This document shows, one piece after another, positions 53,272 to 61,979 of a stretch of 64,000 nucleotides of DNA. The stretch is from the NCBI RefSeq assembly GCF_001927245.1, contig NZ_MJUX01000004.1:1-64000 (forward strand), given 5' to 3'. The position numbers and the translations under genes are program-made. Within the stretch, counting starts at the first letter, position 1. Each line of letters opens with the position of its first letter. Origin of the DNA: Acuticoccus yangtzensis. Lineage in GTDB: Bacteria; Pseudomonadota; Alphaproteobacteria; Rhizobiales; Amorphaceae. The notes beneath the pieces are model-generated. The model did no database searches and had not been told where the DNA came from. It saw nothing but the letters and a program-made list of their open reading frames with translations.

Positions 53272-53589
53272 TTATTTGGCGAGCTGGTCCGCCGCCTCGA
53301 CCAGAAGCTCACGCATCTTCAGGCGCAGCTCGTCGTCGCCGATCGTCACGCCGCCGGTGTTGAAGTCGCCGCGTACCTTGCGAAACACGTCTTCATCGCC
53401 CGGCTCGGCGAAATCCGACCGCACCACTTCCTTGGCATAGGCCTCCGCCGCTTCACCCTCGCGGCCGAGCTTCTCGGCAGCCCACAGGCCAAGCAGCTTG
53501 TTGCGGCGTGCAAGCGACTTGAAGCGAAGCTCCTCGTCGTGCGCAAACCGCGCCTCGTAGGCCCGTTCCCGATCTTCAAACTGCGTCAT
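53272..53589 (-). CDS. DUF1476 family protein (F1-ATPase inhibitor zeta-like)
   Basis: A 105-residue helical protein: FEDRERAYEARFAHDEELRF, KSLARRNKLLGLWAAEKLGR, EAEAYAKEVVRSDFAEPGDE, DVFRKVRGDFNTGGV. This is DUF1476; in Paracoccus it is the zeta subunit that inhibits ATP hydrolysis by F1-ATPase with its N-terminal inhibitory region, and in other alphaproteobacteria the inhibitory strength varies. The ATG at 53589 opens the family sequence. It is divergent from purC, a common pairing in this class. Confidence 0.92.
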   Translation of the reverse strand: MTQFEDRERAYEARFAHDEELRFKSLARRNKLLGLWAAEKLGREGEAAEAYAKEVVRSDFAEPGDEDVFRKVRGDFNTGGVTIGDDELRLKMRELLVEAADQLAK

Positions 53590-53823
53590 AGTCCGTCTCC
53601 TTGGCGCAGGCATGGCTCTACCGGGTTAAACACCGGTGTCAACGCTTGGGTGCCACTCATCCATTGAGGCTTGCCGCCGAACGGTGTAGCGTCCCGCGCG
53701 CATCCGCGGTGTCGGCGTGCGCGATGCGACCTGTCCGGGCGCTCGATCTGTTAACGACATATCCTATAAAGTTGACGTTCTGCGTACACGATGAAACCGC
53801 CCAACCCTCACCGGTACATCCCC

Positions 53824-54588
53824 ATGAGCCGACGCCGCCGCATCTACGAAGGTAAAGCCAAGATCCTCTACGAGGGTCCCGAACCTGGCACCTTGATCCA
53901 GCATTTCAAAGATGATGCGACCGCCTACAACGCCAAGAAGCACAGTGTGATTGATGGCAAAGGCGTTCTGAACAACCGCATCTCCGAACACATCTTCGGC
54001 CACCTCAACGACATGGGGATCCCGACGCACTTCATCCGTCGGCTCAACATGCGTGAGCAGCTGATTCGCGAAGTCGAGATCATCCCGCTGGAAGTGGTGG
54101 TGCGCAATGTCGCGGCCGGGTCGCTCGCCAAGCGCCTGGGCCTCGAGGAAGGTACCCAGCTCCCCCGCTCCATCATCGAGTTCTACTACAAGAACGACGA
54201 GCTGGACGATCCGATGGTGACCGAAGAGCACATCACCGCCTTCGGCTGGGCCACCCCCCAGGAGCTCGACGACATCATGGCCCTCGCCGTGCGCGTCAAT
54301 GACTTCCTGGCCGGCCTCTTCCTCGGCGTCGGCATCCGCCTGATCGACTTCAAGATCGAATGCGGCCGCCTGTGGGAGAACGATCTCATGCGCGTCGTCG
54401 TGGCCGACGAGATCAGCCCCGATTCCTGCCGCCTGTGGGATCTGAAGACCAACGAGAAGATGGACAAGGACCGCTTCCGGCGCGACCTCGGCGGGCTCCT
54501 GGAGGCCTACCAGGAGGTGGCCCACCGACTCGGCATCATGCCCGAGCAGGACCGCCCCACCGTCTCCGGGCCGACGCTCGTCCAGTAA
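53824..54588 (+). CDS. purC: Phosphoribosylaminoimidazole-succinocarboxamide synthase
   Basis: A 254-residue SAICAR synthetase: [77 protein letters not shown] and [15 protein letters not shown]. It joins CAIR with aspartate in purine synthesis. The start at 53824 gives the standard family N-terminus; an in-frame ATG 11 codons earlier is possible, and neither has a good ribosome binding site. purS and purQ follow after a terminator, so purC may be a separate transcript. Confidence 0.95.
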   Translation: MSRRRRIYEGKAKILYEGPEPGTLIQHFKDDATAYNAKKHSVIDGKGVLNNRISEHIFGHLNDMGIPTHFIRRLNMREQLIREVEIIPLEVVVRNVAAGSLAKRLGLEEGTQLPRSIIEFYYKNDELDDPMVTEEHITAFGWATPQELDDIMALAVRVNDFLAGLFLGVGIRLIDFKIECGRLWENDLMRVVVADEISPDSCRLWDLKTNEKMDKDRFRRDLGGLLEAYQEVAHRLGIMPEQDRPTVSGPTLVQ

Positions 54589-54609
54589 CCCCGTTACCAT
54601 CGACGACCG

Positions 54610-54648
54610 AAGAGCCGCGCGGCCCCGCCGACGCGGCTCTTCTCTTGC
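54610..54648 (+). terminator. Rho-independent terminator after purC
   Basis: AAGAGCCGCG (54610-54619) pairs perfectly with CGCGGCTCTT (54632-54641), loop 12 bases, followed by CTCTTG. It lies 22 bases after the purC stop. The U-tract is short, so read-through into purS-purQ is possible. Confidence 0.7.
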
Positions 54649-54781
54649 GCCCACTCGTTCGGCGCAGACCCAGCGGCGAAGCGGCGCGAATCCGGGATTT
54701 CCGGCCGCGGCGATTGCAAGCCGGGGTGCGGGGCCGTAGGAGGAACGGGTTCCGCCAAAACGCGCCCCGGAAGCCCCCCAT

Positions 54782-55024
54782 ATGAAAGCTCGCGTCACCA
54801 TCACCCTGAAGCCCGGTGTGCTCGACCCGCAGGGCAAGGCCATCGAAGGCGCCCTCGCCAGCCTCGGCTTCGCGGACGTCAATTCCGCGCGCCAGGGCAA
54901 GGTGATCGACCTCGACCTCGCCGCCACCGACGAAGCCGCCGCCCGCGAAGAGGTCGGCCGCATGTGCGAAGCGCTGCTCGCCAACACCGTGGTCGAGCGC
55001 TACGACATCGCGATCCTGTCATGA
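54782..55024 (+). CDS. purS: Phosphoribosylformylglycinamidine synthase subunit PurS
   Basis: An 80-residue Pur[41 protein letters not shown] and [14 protein letters not shown]. It bridges PurQ and PurL in the three-part FGAM synthetase. Its stop overlaps the purQ start as ATGA. A GGAAG lies upstream of the ATG. Confidence 0.95.
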   Translation: MKARVTITLKPGVLDPQGKAIEGALASLGFADVNSARQGKVIDLDLAATDEAAAREEVGRMCEALLANTVVERYDIAILS

Positions 55025-55752
55025 AGTCGGCGGTGATCGTCTTCCCCGGCTCCAACCGCGAGCCCGACGCCGCCCGCGCCATCCGCCTCGCCGGCGGTGA
55101 CGATCCGGTGATGGTCTGGCACACCGAGACGGAGCTTCCCGCCGTCGATCTCGTGATGGTGCCCGGCGGTTTCGCCCATGGCGACTATCTGCGCGCCGGC
55201 GCCATCGCCGCCCGCTCGCCGATCATGCGCGCGGTGGCCGACCATGCCGGCCGCGGCGGCTACGTGCTCGGCGTGTGCAACGGCTTCCAGGTGCTGACCG
55301 AGGCGCGGCTTCTGCCGGGCGCGCTCATGCGCAACGCCGGGCTGACCTTCGTCTGCCGTCCGGTGCGGTTGAAGGTGGAGCAGACCACCGCCTTCACCAC
55401 CCAGTACCAGCGCGGCACGGTGGTCACCTACCCGACCGCGCACCATGACGGGAACTACCGCGCCGACGACGAGACCATCGCCCGGCTGGAGGGCGAGGGC
55501 CGCGTGGTGCTGCGCTACGTGGACAACCCGAACGGCTCCGCCAACGACATCGCCGGCATTCTGAATGACGGCGGCAATGTGCTCGGCATGATGCCCCACC
55601 CCGAAAACGCGGTCGAGCCGCTGCTCGGATCCACCGACGGGCTGCCGCTGTTCCAGAGCATCGTCACCTCGGCCGAAGCGGGCGAGGCGACCCCGCCGCG
55701 CCGGCCGCTGCTGGACCGGCTGATCAACCGCAACGTCCCGCCTGGCGCCTGA
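55021..55752 (+). CDS. purQ: Phosphoribosylformylglycinamidine synthase subunit PurQ (glutaminase)
   Basis: A 243-residue class I glutamine amidotransferase: [37 protein letters not shown], nucleophile Cys in [11 protein letters not shown] and the His-Glu pair in [12 protein letters not shown]. It supplies ammonia to PurL. The ATG at 55021 overlaps the purS stop, so the pair is translationally coupled. purL, normally next, is absent; the following gene is a small one on the opposite strand. Confidence 0.95.
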   Translation: MKSAVIVFPGSNREPDAARAIRLAGGDDPVMVWHTETELPAVDLVMVPGGFAHGDYLRAGAIAARSPIMRAVADHAGRGGYVLGVCNGFQVLTEARLLPGALMRNAGLTFVCRPVRLKVEQTTAFTTQYQRGTVVTYPTAHHDGNYRADDETIARLEGEGRVVLRYVDNPNGSANDIAGILNDGGNVLGMMPHPENAVEPLLGSTDGLPLFQSIVTSAEAGEATPPRRPLLDRLINRNVPPGA

Positions 55753-55760
55753 CGCAACCT

Positions 55761-55784
55761 AAGCGTTTCGCATGCGAAACGCTT
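55761..55784. terminator. 24-base perfect palindrome at the purQ / small-gene convergence
   Basis: AAGCGTTTCG (55761-55770) pairs perfectly with CGAAACGCTT (55775-55784) around CATG. It lies 8 bases after the purQ stop and touches the stop codon of the minus-strand 43-codon gene, so it probably serves both as a terminator or 3-prime stabiliser. U-tracts are poor on both sides. Confidence 0.55.
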
Positions 55785-55915
55785 TACTCAGCGGTGAATT
55801 GCGCTGCCGGGGCCAACTCGGCGGCGATGGATGGCGGCGTGCCGTTCGCCTTGTCGTCGGCCTTCACCAGGCCGATCAGCCCCAGTACCACGAGCACGCC
55901 CAGAATGAATCGCAT
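55784..55915 (-). CDS. 43-residue small membrane or secreted protein
   Basis: This short frame begins MRFILGVLVVLGLIGLVKAD, continues DKANGTPPSIAAELAPAAQF and ends TAE. The first 18 residues form a hydrophobic helix that could be a signal peptide (cut after VKA) or a single membrane anchor; the rest is polar. GGAGG lies 7 bases ahead of the ATG, an excellent ribosome binding site. Its stop adjoins the 24-base palindrome shared with purQ. It is 99 bases downstream of the gamma-glutamyltransferase on the same strand. No family is recognised. Confidence 0.65.
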   Translation of the reverse strand: MRFILGVLVVLGLIGLVKADDKANGTPPSIAAELAPAAQFTAE

Positions 55916-55973
55916 CACGGAACCTCCGTCTCAAGCCCTGCGAGGTGGCGTGTTTTTTAAGCCATGACAACCG

Positions 55974-56000
55974 TTGAGCCGCCATGCACTGGCGGCCCAA
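55974..56000 (-). terminator. Hairpin after the gamma-glutamyltransferase gene
   Basis: TTGAGCCGCCA (55974-55984) pairs with TGGCGGCCCAA (55990-56000), 11 pairs with one mismatch or G-U, loop TGCAC, 14 bases past the stop on the minus strand. There is no immediate U-tract. It may separate the transferase from the 43-codon gene. Confidence 0.45.
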
Positions 56001-56014
56001 CGCGAAAAGACGGC

Positions 56015-57601
56015 TCAAAGAACGGCCGCGTAGCCGTCCTTGCGGGTGTCGGAACCGGCCGCATAGAGGTCGCCGACGCGCATGATGGCCTGAGCCCCGC
56101 CGAAGCCGAAGGCGACGCCCGGCGCATCGTTCTGGATCTCGTGACCCATCGCCGCCAGCGCGGCCTGGGTCTCGCCCTGAAGCGAGGCCTCCAGCGCCAC
56201 CTTGCGCCCGCCGAGGCAGCGGAAGCGCGGCGCGTCGATCGCCGCCTGCACCGGCTGGCCGAAGCGGATCATGCGGGTGACGAGCTGGGCATGGCCCTGT
56301 GCCTGGATCGGCCCGCCCATCATGCCGAAGGCCATCAGCGGCCCGGCATCCTTGGTCACGAAACCCGGAATGATGGTGTGGAAGGGCCGCTTGCCCGGCG
56401 CCACGATGTTCGGGCTCTTGCGGTCGAGCGAGAAGCCGGCGCCGCGGTTCTGCATCGAAATGCCGTACTTGTTGACGACGCAGCCCGAGCCGAATCCCAT
56501 GTAGTTGGACTGGATGAAGGAGACCATCATCCCGTCGCGGTCGGCGGTGGTGAGGAGGATGGTGCCGCCCGGCTGCTGGATGCCGGTGACCGGATCGGCC
56601 GCCTTGTCCGGGTCGATCAGCTTCACCCGCTCGTCGAGATAGGCGGGATCGAGAAGATCGGCGGCGCTGATGCGCATGTGGGCGAGGTCGGCGACGTGGG
56701 CCGCGGTGTCGGCCATGGCGAGCTTCACCGCCTCGAGCTCGAGGTGAAGCGCACGCACCCCGTCCGGATCATCGCCGAGGTCCAGCCGGTCGAGGAGGCC
56801 GAGAGCGATGAGCGCGGTGATCCCCTGCCCGTTGGGCGGGATCTCGTGCGTGGTGACGCCAAAGGCGTCCATCGCGATGGGGTCGACCCAGTCCACGGTG
56901 TGGCCGGCGAGATCGTCCATGCTGATCGCGCCGCCCTCGGCCTTGGACTGGCGCACGATCTCCTCGGCGATGACGCCGTGATAGAAGGCGTCGCCGCCGC
57001 TGACGGCGATCAGCTCCAGCGCGTCGGCAGCGCCCGGCATCTTGAAGAGCTGCCCCGCCTTGGGCGCGTTGCCGCCGGGCAGGAAGGTCTCACGCCAGGA
57101 CGCGCTGTCCTTGAAACGCTGCACCTGATTGGCCCAGGAGATCGCGGTGACGGGGCCGACGCCGTAGCCTTCGCGCGCGATGCGGATCGCGTCGGTCAGG
57201 AGGTCGCCGAAGGAGAGCGCGCCGAACTTGTCCGACAGCGCCTTCCATGCGGAGACGGCGCCGGGGACGGTGGCCGCGTCCCAGCCGTTGATGGGGATCG
57301 CCGTCGCATCGCCGTAGCGCTCGGGCGTCCACCCGGCGGGGGCACGGCCGGAGGCGTTGAGGCCGTGCAGGGTGTCACCGTCCCAGATGAGGGCGAAGGC
57401 GTCCGAGCCGAGGCCGTTGGACACCGGCTCAGTGACGGTGAGGACGGCCGCGGTGGCGATCGCCGCGTCGACAGCGTTGCCGCCTTTGCGCAGCACGTTG
57501 ATACCGGCCTGAACCGCGAGCGGCTCCGACGTCGCAACGGCCGCGTGTCCGAAATTTGTGGATCGGCCGGTCCGGTAGAGTTCCCGCTCTTCGAAGTTCA
57601 T
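56015..57601 (-). CDS. Gamma-glutamyltransferase family protein
   Basis: A 528-residue Ntn hydrolase of the GGT family: AAVATSEPLAVQAGINVLRK, GGNAVDAAIATAAVLTVTEP, DAFALIWDG, HTVDWVDPIAMDAFGVTTHE, IPPNGQGITALIALGLLD, with the likely nucleophile Thr in GGTILLTTADRDG, then SFIQSNYMGFGSG and MGGPIQAQGHAQL. There is no signal peptide, so unlike periplasmic GGT it should be cytosolic, like the short acylase-type members. Substrate uncertain: glutathione-type gamma-glutamyl compounds or amide acylation. The ATG at 57601 gives the family start; the frame runs 14 codons farther. Confidence 0.88.
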   Translation of the reverse strand: MNFEERELYRTGRSTNFGHAAVATSEPLAVQAGINVLRKGGNAVDAAIATAAVLTVTEPVSNGLGSDAFALIWDGDTLHGLNASGRAPAGWTPERYGDATAIPINGWDAATVPGAVSAWKALSDKFGALSFGDLLTDAIRIAREGYGVGPVTAISWANQVQRFKDSASWRETFLPGGNAPKAGQLFKMPGAADALELIAVSGGDAFYHGVIAEEIVRQSKAEGGAISMDDLAGHTVDWVDPIAMDAFGVTTHEIPPNGQGITALIALGLLDRLDLGDDPDGVRALHLELEAVKLAMADTAAHVADLAHMRISAADLLDPAYLDERVKLIDPDKAADPVTGIQQPGGTILLTTADRDGMMVSFIQSNYMGFGSGCVVNKYGISMQNRGAGFSLDRKSPNIVAPGKRPFHTIIPGFVTKDAGPLMAFGMMGGPIQAQGHAQLVTRMIRFGQPVQAAIDAPRFRCLGGRKVALEASLQGETQAALAAMGHEIQNDAPGVAFGFGGAQAIMRVGDLYAAGSDTRKDGYAAVL

Positions 57602-57806
57602 CGTGTCCTTGCCTGCATGATTCGCTGGGCGCATTTCAGCCATCCACCCTCATCTTGTCGATGCTGTCGCTTCAGGATGTTGACATGCCCACTATAACGT
57701 ATACGAACCGGATGCACGGCTTCGACCGATTGACATTGTGCGGCATGCCTGTTTAGCGCGAGCATGACGACCTCAACCAAGAGACAATTGAGCCATTTCT
57801 GACCCG

Positions 57807-59390
57807 ATGTTCAATGAACTCGGACTAAGCCCGAAGGTGGTTTCCGCCGTCGAGGCCGCCGGGTACACCAAACCGACGCCCATCCAGGCGGCGGCGATCC
57901 CGCTCGCCCTGCAGAAGAAGGACGTTCTGGGCCTGGCGCAGACGGGGACCGGCAAGACGGCGTCCTTCGTGCTGCCGATGCTCTCGCTCCTGGAGAAGGG
58001 CCGCGCCCGCGCCCGCATGCCCCGCACGCTGATCCTCGAGCCGACGCGCGAACTCGCCGCGCAGGTGGAGGAAAGCTTCGTCAAGTACGGGGCGAACCAC
58101 AAGCTGACGGTCGCCCTCCTCATCGGCGGCGTGTCCTTCGAAGAGCAGAACCGCAAGATCGACCGTGGCGCCGACGTGGTGATCGCCACCCCCGGCCGTC
58201 TGCTGGACCATCTGGAGCGCGGCAAGCTGCTGCTCCAGGCGGTCGAGATCTTCGTCGTCGACGAAGCGGACCGCATGCTCGACATGGGCTTCATCCCGGA
58301 CATCGAGCGCGTCTGCAAGATCCTGCCGGCCAAGCGCCAGTCGCTGTTCTTCTCGGCCACCATGCCGAAGGAGATCGCCAGCCTCGTCGACCGCTTCCTG
58401 ACCGATCCGGTGCGCGTCGAAGTCTCCCCTCCCTCGTCGACGGCGGAGACGGTGACGCAACGCTTCGTGCGCTCGGGCAGCACGCCGAAGGAGAAGAGGG
58501 ACACGCTGCGCCGGCTGATCCGGGGCGAGAAGGAACTCGCCAACGGCATCATCTTCTGCAACCGCAAGCGTGACATCGGCACCCTGTTCCGCTCGCTGGA
58601 GAGGCACGGCTTCTCCGTGGGCGCGCTGCATGGCGACATGGACCAGCGCACCCGCATGATGACGCTGGACGCCTTCAAGAACGACAAGATCACGCTGCTG
58701 GTGGCGTCGGACGTCGCCGCGCGCGGGCTGGACATTCCGAAGGTGAGCCACGTCTTCAACTACGATGTGCCCCATAATGCCGAGGACTATGTCCACCGGA
58801 TCGGGCGCACAGGCCGCGCGGGCCGCTCCGGCGCCGCCTTCACGATCGCGACGCCCGAGGACAAGAAGCTCGTCGCGGCGATCGAGTCGATGCTGAAGCG
58901 GTCGATGGAATGGGCCGACGACGACGCGCCCGCGTCCGGCGACCGCGGCGCGCAGAACCGTGGCGCCTCCGGCGAGCGGGGCGGCGACCGCGGATCCGAC
59001 AGGGGCTCCGAACGGGGCGGCGAGAGAGGTCGGTCCGGCCGGGGCCGCGGCAGGGGCGCACCGTCCGCGCCGCCGGCCGAGGTGGCCGCAGCACCTGCGG
59101 TGGCGCCCGCAGCCGCCGTGGAGGCGGACGAGCCTCGCGCGAACAACGGCGCCGCGCCGGAGCCCGCACGCACGGAGAGCCCGCGTTACCAGCGCGATCG
59201 CGGTGGTCGCGACCAGGGTGAACGGGATCGGGGCGACCGAGGCGGCCGCCGCGGCCGTCGCGGCGAAGGACGCGACCCGGAAGAGAGCCGCGTTCCGTTC
59301 AAGGACACGCCCTATGTGCCCGCCTTCCTGCTGCGGCCGATGTCGCCGCGCAAAGGTCCCCTGCCGGCGGCGGACGATTCGGCAGATTAA
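57807..59390 (+). CDS. DEAD-box RNA helicase (RhlE-like)
   Basis: A 527-residue helicase: Q motif GYTKPTPIQAAAIPLAL, Walker A AQTGTGKT, PTRELAAQ, TPGRLLDHL, DEAD in VVDEADRMLDMGF, SATMP, and HRIGRTGRAGRSG (motif VI). From about residue 375 the tail is Arg/Gly-rich (RGGDRGSDRGSERGGERGRS), an RNA-binding extension often seen in cold-shock or degradosome helicases. It unwinds RNA in ribosome assembly or decay. It is divergent from the gamma-glutamyltransferase, with 205 bases between. Confidence 0.93.
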   Translation: MFNELGLSPKVVSAVEAAGYTKPTPIQAAAIPLALQKKDVLGLAQTGTGKTASFVLPMLSLLEKGRARARMPRTLILEPTRELAAQVEESFVKYGANHKLTVALLIGGVSFEEQNRKIDRGADVVIATPGRLLDHLERGKLLLQAVEIFVVDEADRMLDMGFIPDIERVCKILPAKRQSLFFSATMPKEIASLVDRFLTDPVRVEVSPPSSTAETVTQRFVRSGSTPKEKRDTLRRLIRGEKELANGIIFCNRKRDIGTLFRSLERHGFSVGALHGDMDQRTRMMTLDAFKNDKITLLVASDVAARGLDIPKVSHVFNYDVPHNAEDYVHRIGRTGRAGRSGAAFTIATPEDKKLVAAIESMLKRSMEWADDDAPASGDRGAQNRGASGERGGDRGSDRGSERGGERGRSGRGRGRGAPSAPPAEVAAAPAVAPAAAVEADEPRANNGAAPEPARTESPRYQRDRGGRDQGERDRGDRGGRRGRRGEGRDPEESRVPFKDTPYVPAFLLRPMSPRKGPLPAADDSAD

Positions 59391-59433
59391 CGAACAGTTG
59401 CCCGCCGCCCGTTTCCACGCTTCGCCGATGACG

Positions 59434-59463
59434 AAAAAACCCCAGGCAAACCCTGGGGTTTTT
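59434..59463. terminator. Rho-independent terminator after the DEAD-box helicase
   Basis: AAAACCCCAGG (59436-59446) pairs with CCTGGGGTTTT (59452-59462) around CAAAC, flanked by an A-run (59434-59439) and a T-run (to 59463). A strong, symmetrical terminator 44 bases after the stop. Confidence 0.92.
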
Positions 59464-59584
59464 AGTGAGACCTTTCGGAAGACTTAACGGCGACCCTGTG
59501 GATATTAGGGTCTCGTTAACCATTTTCCTCAATGCTGACGATGGCCGCACACCAAGACGGTCCCATTAAGCATGAGGCAGATCC

Positions 59585-61435
59585 GTGGTGCATTCCTACA
59601 GGAACAGCGAGGCCTATCGTGCCGCTGACCCGTTCAGCAGGGCCCTGCAGCATAACACTTACGAGGCCGACCTCGCCCGCGCTCTGGCGGACGAGTTGAT
59701 CACGCTGGAGACCGAGGCCGCGGACGAGGCGCCGACCGAGGAGTTGCGGCAGACGGCCGCCCCCGCCCGCCCCGCCGATGCGCCCGCCTCGGCCGACGAC
59801 CTCACGCCGCGCGGCGATGCGGACCCCAATGACGTGAGCGCCGCCGGTCCGTCCAGCGATGGGTGTGCGGCAGGCGAGGACGATGCGGCGGCCCAGTCCC
59901 AAGCGGCGCAGAAGGCGCACGCCGCGCCCGCCCCTTTCCTGGCCGCTGCGGCCGGCGCGTCGGCGGACCCGACCGACGCAGCCCCCGCGGACCAACCCGA
60001 CGATGTGCCCAGCCGGGTCATCCTCAACACGGCCGCGATGACCGGGGATGATCTGCCGGACGACGATAAGGCCGAGGACGGCGATGAGGCCGCACTCGCC
60101 GATCCGGACGCGCTGTCCGACCAGGGCGCGCCTGACGCAATTTCCGCCGAGGCCGCGGTTCGCCCGGCGGATGCGCCGGATACGCGGGTGGCCGGGCAGG
60201 ACCCGGCCGAGGCGCCGGCAGACGAAGCGGCGCAGCTTGCCGCCGCGAAAGCGGACCCGGTCCGGCCGGCGGCGGATGCGGGGGATGACGAGCTCGACGC
60301 GATCTCCGCGAGTTTCGCCCGCCCGCGCGGCGCGGCCGTGCGCAAGGCGACCGCAGCACCGGCGCCCCATAGGGCAGCGCCCGCGCCCGCGACCTTGGCG
60401 CCCGCCGCCTCGACGGCTTCAGCCTTGGCGCTACAAGGCAGCGCAGACGATGGGCCTTCGGGGCGCGACGCAAGCGCCGCCGCGCCGGTGCGCCGCCGGG
60501 AGCTGGTGCTCGCGGACGGCTCCGGCGTCATGGTCGAGGAGGACGAGGACGAGACCGAGGCCGCCCCGGCATGCGCTGAGACCGTCACCCTCCCCGCCCT
60601 TCAAGTGCGCGTCGAGCCGACGGTCCGTTCGCTCACCCCGGCGCCAGAGCGAACGGGCGAAGCAACGGGCGAGGTGATGGCGCGCGGTACGGTCGGCTCG
60701 CAGCCGGTCCCGTTCCACACGCCGGCCTTTGTCTCGCGCGAGCTAATCGTCGCGGGACCGGACATGGGCCAGGCCGGGTTGTTCCCGGCGCTTCCCGCGG
60801 TCGGAGCCTGGTCCGGCACGTTCGGCGGCGACGGGACGGCTCAGGACGAGCGCCGGGGGCCCGAGCGCCCGCAGGCCCGCATCGGCGGCACCGGCGGCAA
60901 CGGCCGGTCCGGCGGTGACGAAGAGCCGGACCGCGGACCGGCGCCCTTCCGCTCCGAGCGGCCGCTGCTGCTGCGCGACGTCCGCCGCATCTGGATGAGC
61001 GCGCCCGCAAAGAAGGCGCCGCACACCATCTGCGTCATTTCGCTGCGTCTGCCCAAGGGCTCGCCCCACGCAAGCGAGAGCCTGACCGCGCTGCGCCGCA
61101 CGCAGCAGGCGCTGATCGAGGCGCTGGGCGGTCTCGGCTCGGTCTATCAGGTGGCGCCCTACGCCATCGCGGTGGTGTTCCGCGACCGCGCGCTGCACCA
61201 GACGACGCGCATCGCCGAGGCGGTGAAGTCGACGGTGGTTCAGCAGTCGGCGGAGCAGCCGGAGACGCCGCTGCTGCTGGCGGCGGGTGTCGCGGCGCTG
61301 CACCGGGACGACGATCCGACCAGCGCGGTGTGCATCGCCGAGCACTGCGTGTCGCTGGCCGAGCAGGCGAGCGAATCGAAGGTGCTGAGCGAGGTGTCGC
61401 CCGAGGCGCGCTTCCGCTCCAAGCAGGCCTATTGA
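59585..61435 (+). CDS. Large disordered protein with degenerate GGDEF-like C-terminal domain
   Basis: A 616-residue protein that is not recognised as a whole. Residues 1 to about 460 are Ala/Asp/Pro/Glu-rich and look disordered. From about 475 a compact domain appears: TICVISLRLPKGSPHASESL, TALRRTQQALIEALGGLGSV, YQVAPYAIAVVFRDRALHQT, TRIAEAVKSTV, LLLAAGVAALHRDDDPTSAV and CIAEHCVSLAEQASESKV. The succession of strands, the helix after the second strand and the final alanine-rich helix resemble a GGDEF domain in which the GGDEF turn reads VAPYA, so catalysis is excluded. It starts at GTG 59585 (or 59588) with GAGG 8-10 bases ahead. It lies between two terminators and is thus monocistronic. Confidence 0.65.
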   Translation: MVHSYRNSEAYRAADPFSRALQHNTYEADLARALADELITLETEAADEAPTEELRQTAAPARPADAPASADDLTPRGDADPNDVSAAGPSSDGCAAGEDDAAAQSQAAQKAHAAPAPFLAAAAGASADPTDAAPADQPDDVPSRVILNTAAMTGDDLPDDDKAEDGDEAALADPDALSDQGAPDAISAEAAVRPADAPDTRVAGQDPAEAPADEAAQLAAAKADPVRPAADAGDDELDAISASFARPRGAAVRKATAAPAPHRAAPAPATLAPAASTASALALQGSADDGPSGRDASAAAPVRRRELVLADGSGVMVEEDEDETEAAPACAETVTLPALQVRVEPTVRSLTPAPERTGEATGEVMARGTVGSQPVPFHTPAFVSRELIVAGPDMGQAGLFPALPAVGAWSGTFGGDGTAQDERRGPERPQARIGGTGGNGRSGGDEEPDRGPAPFRSERPLLLRDVRRIWMSAPAKKAPHTICVISLRLPKGSPHASESLTALRRTQQALIEALGGLGSVYQVAPYAIAVVFRDRALHQTTRIAEAVKSTVVQQSAEQPETPLLLAAGVAALHRDDDPTSAVCIAEHCVSLAEQASESKVLSEVSPEARFRSKQAY

Positions 61436-61474
61436 GGCCTGCGCCCGGTCCGAGCAGGCGCTAACAGGCGCAAC

Positions 61475-61502
61475 AAAAAAGCCGGCCCGTGGGGGCCGGC
61501 TT
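61475..61502 (-). terminator. Rho-independent terminator at the end of the suf operon
   Basis: GCCGGCCC (61481-61488) pairs with GGGCCGGC (61493-61500), extended by AA/TT. The A-run 61475-61480 is a U-tract on the minus strand, so it ends the suf transcript 25 bases after the sufA stop. Confidence 0.85.
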
Positions 61503-61526
61503 CGACGTCCGTGGAGGCGGGGCCGG

Positions 61527-61883
61527 TCAGCCGGCCACCGCCTCTTTCAGTTCCACCGATTCGCCGCAGCCGCAGGCCGAAACCTGGTTCGGATTCTGGA
61601 AGGTGAAGCCGGAGCGGAATTTGGTGACTTCATAGTCCATGCGGCAGCCGAGCAGGAACAGGACGGCGGTCTTGTCGACGAAGACGCGGGCGCCCTCGGC
61701 CTCGATGACCTCGTCTTTCGGGTCCGGCTCGGACACGGCGTCCATGGTATATTCCATGCCCGCGCAACCGCCCTTCTTGATGCCGACGCGCAGGCCCGCG
61801 ATGGGCGGATCGGCGTTCGTGATGAGATCACGCACGCGGTCGGCGGCGGTGTCGGACAATGTCATGATCGCAGCGCGCGCCAT
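61527..61883 (-). CDS. sufA: Iron-sulfur cluster assembly A-type carrier (SufA/IscA)
   Basis: A 118-residue HesB/IscA protein with the three ligand cysteines C40 (KKGGCAGMEY), C104 and C106 (SACGCGES). LTLSDTAADRVRDL-type N-terminus, KTAVLFLLGCRMDYEV and SGFTFQNPNQV are family marks. It carries or delivers Fe-S clusters to targets. GAGGAG 6 bases before the ATG supports the start. Its place after sufS and sufT on the same strand makes SufA the better name than IscA. Confidence 0.93.
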   Translation of the reverse strand: MARAAIMTLSDTAADRVRDLITNADPPIAGLRVGIKKGGCAGMEYTMDAVSEPDPKDEVIEAEGARVFVDKTAVLFLLGCRMDYEVTKFRSGFTFQNPNQVSACGCGESVELKEAVAG

Positions 61884-61979
61884 GAAGAACTCCTCAACCT
61901 GACTGGTCGTCTGGGTGAAATATAAGCACGCCGGGCTGGTTTCGCCATCCCGCCCCGCGTGGTGCCGGGCGGGGACGGC

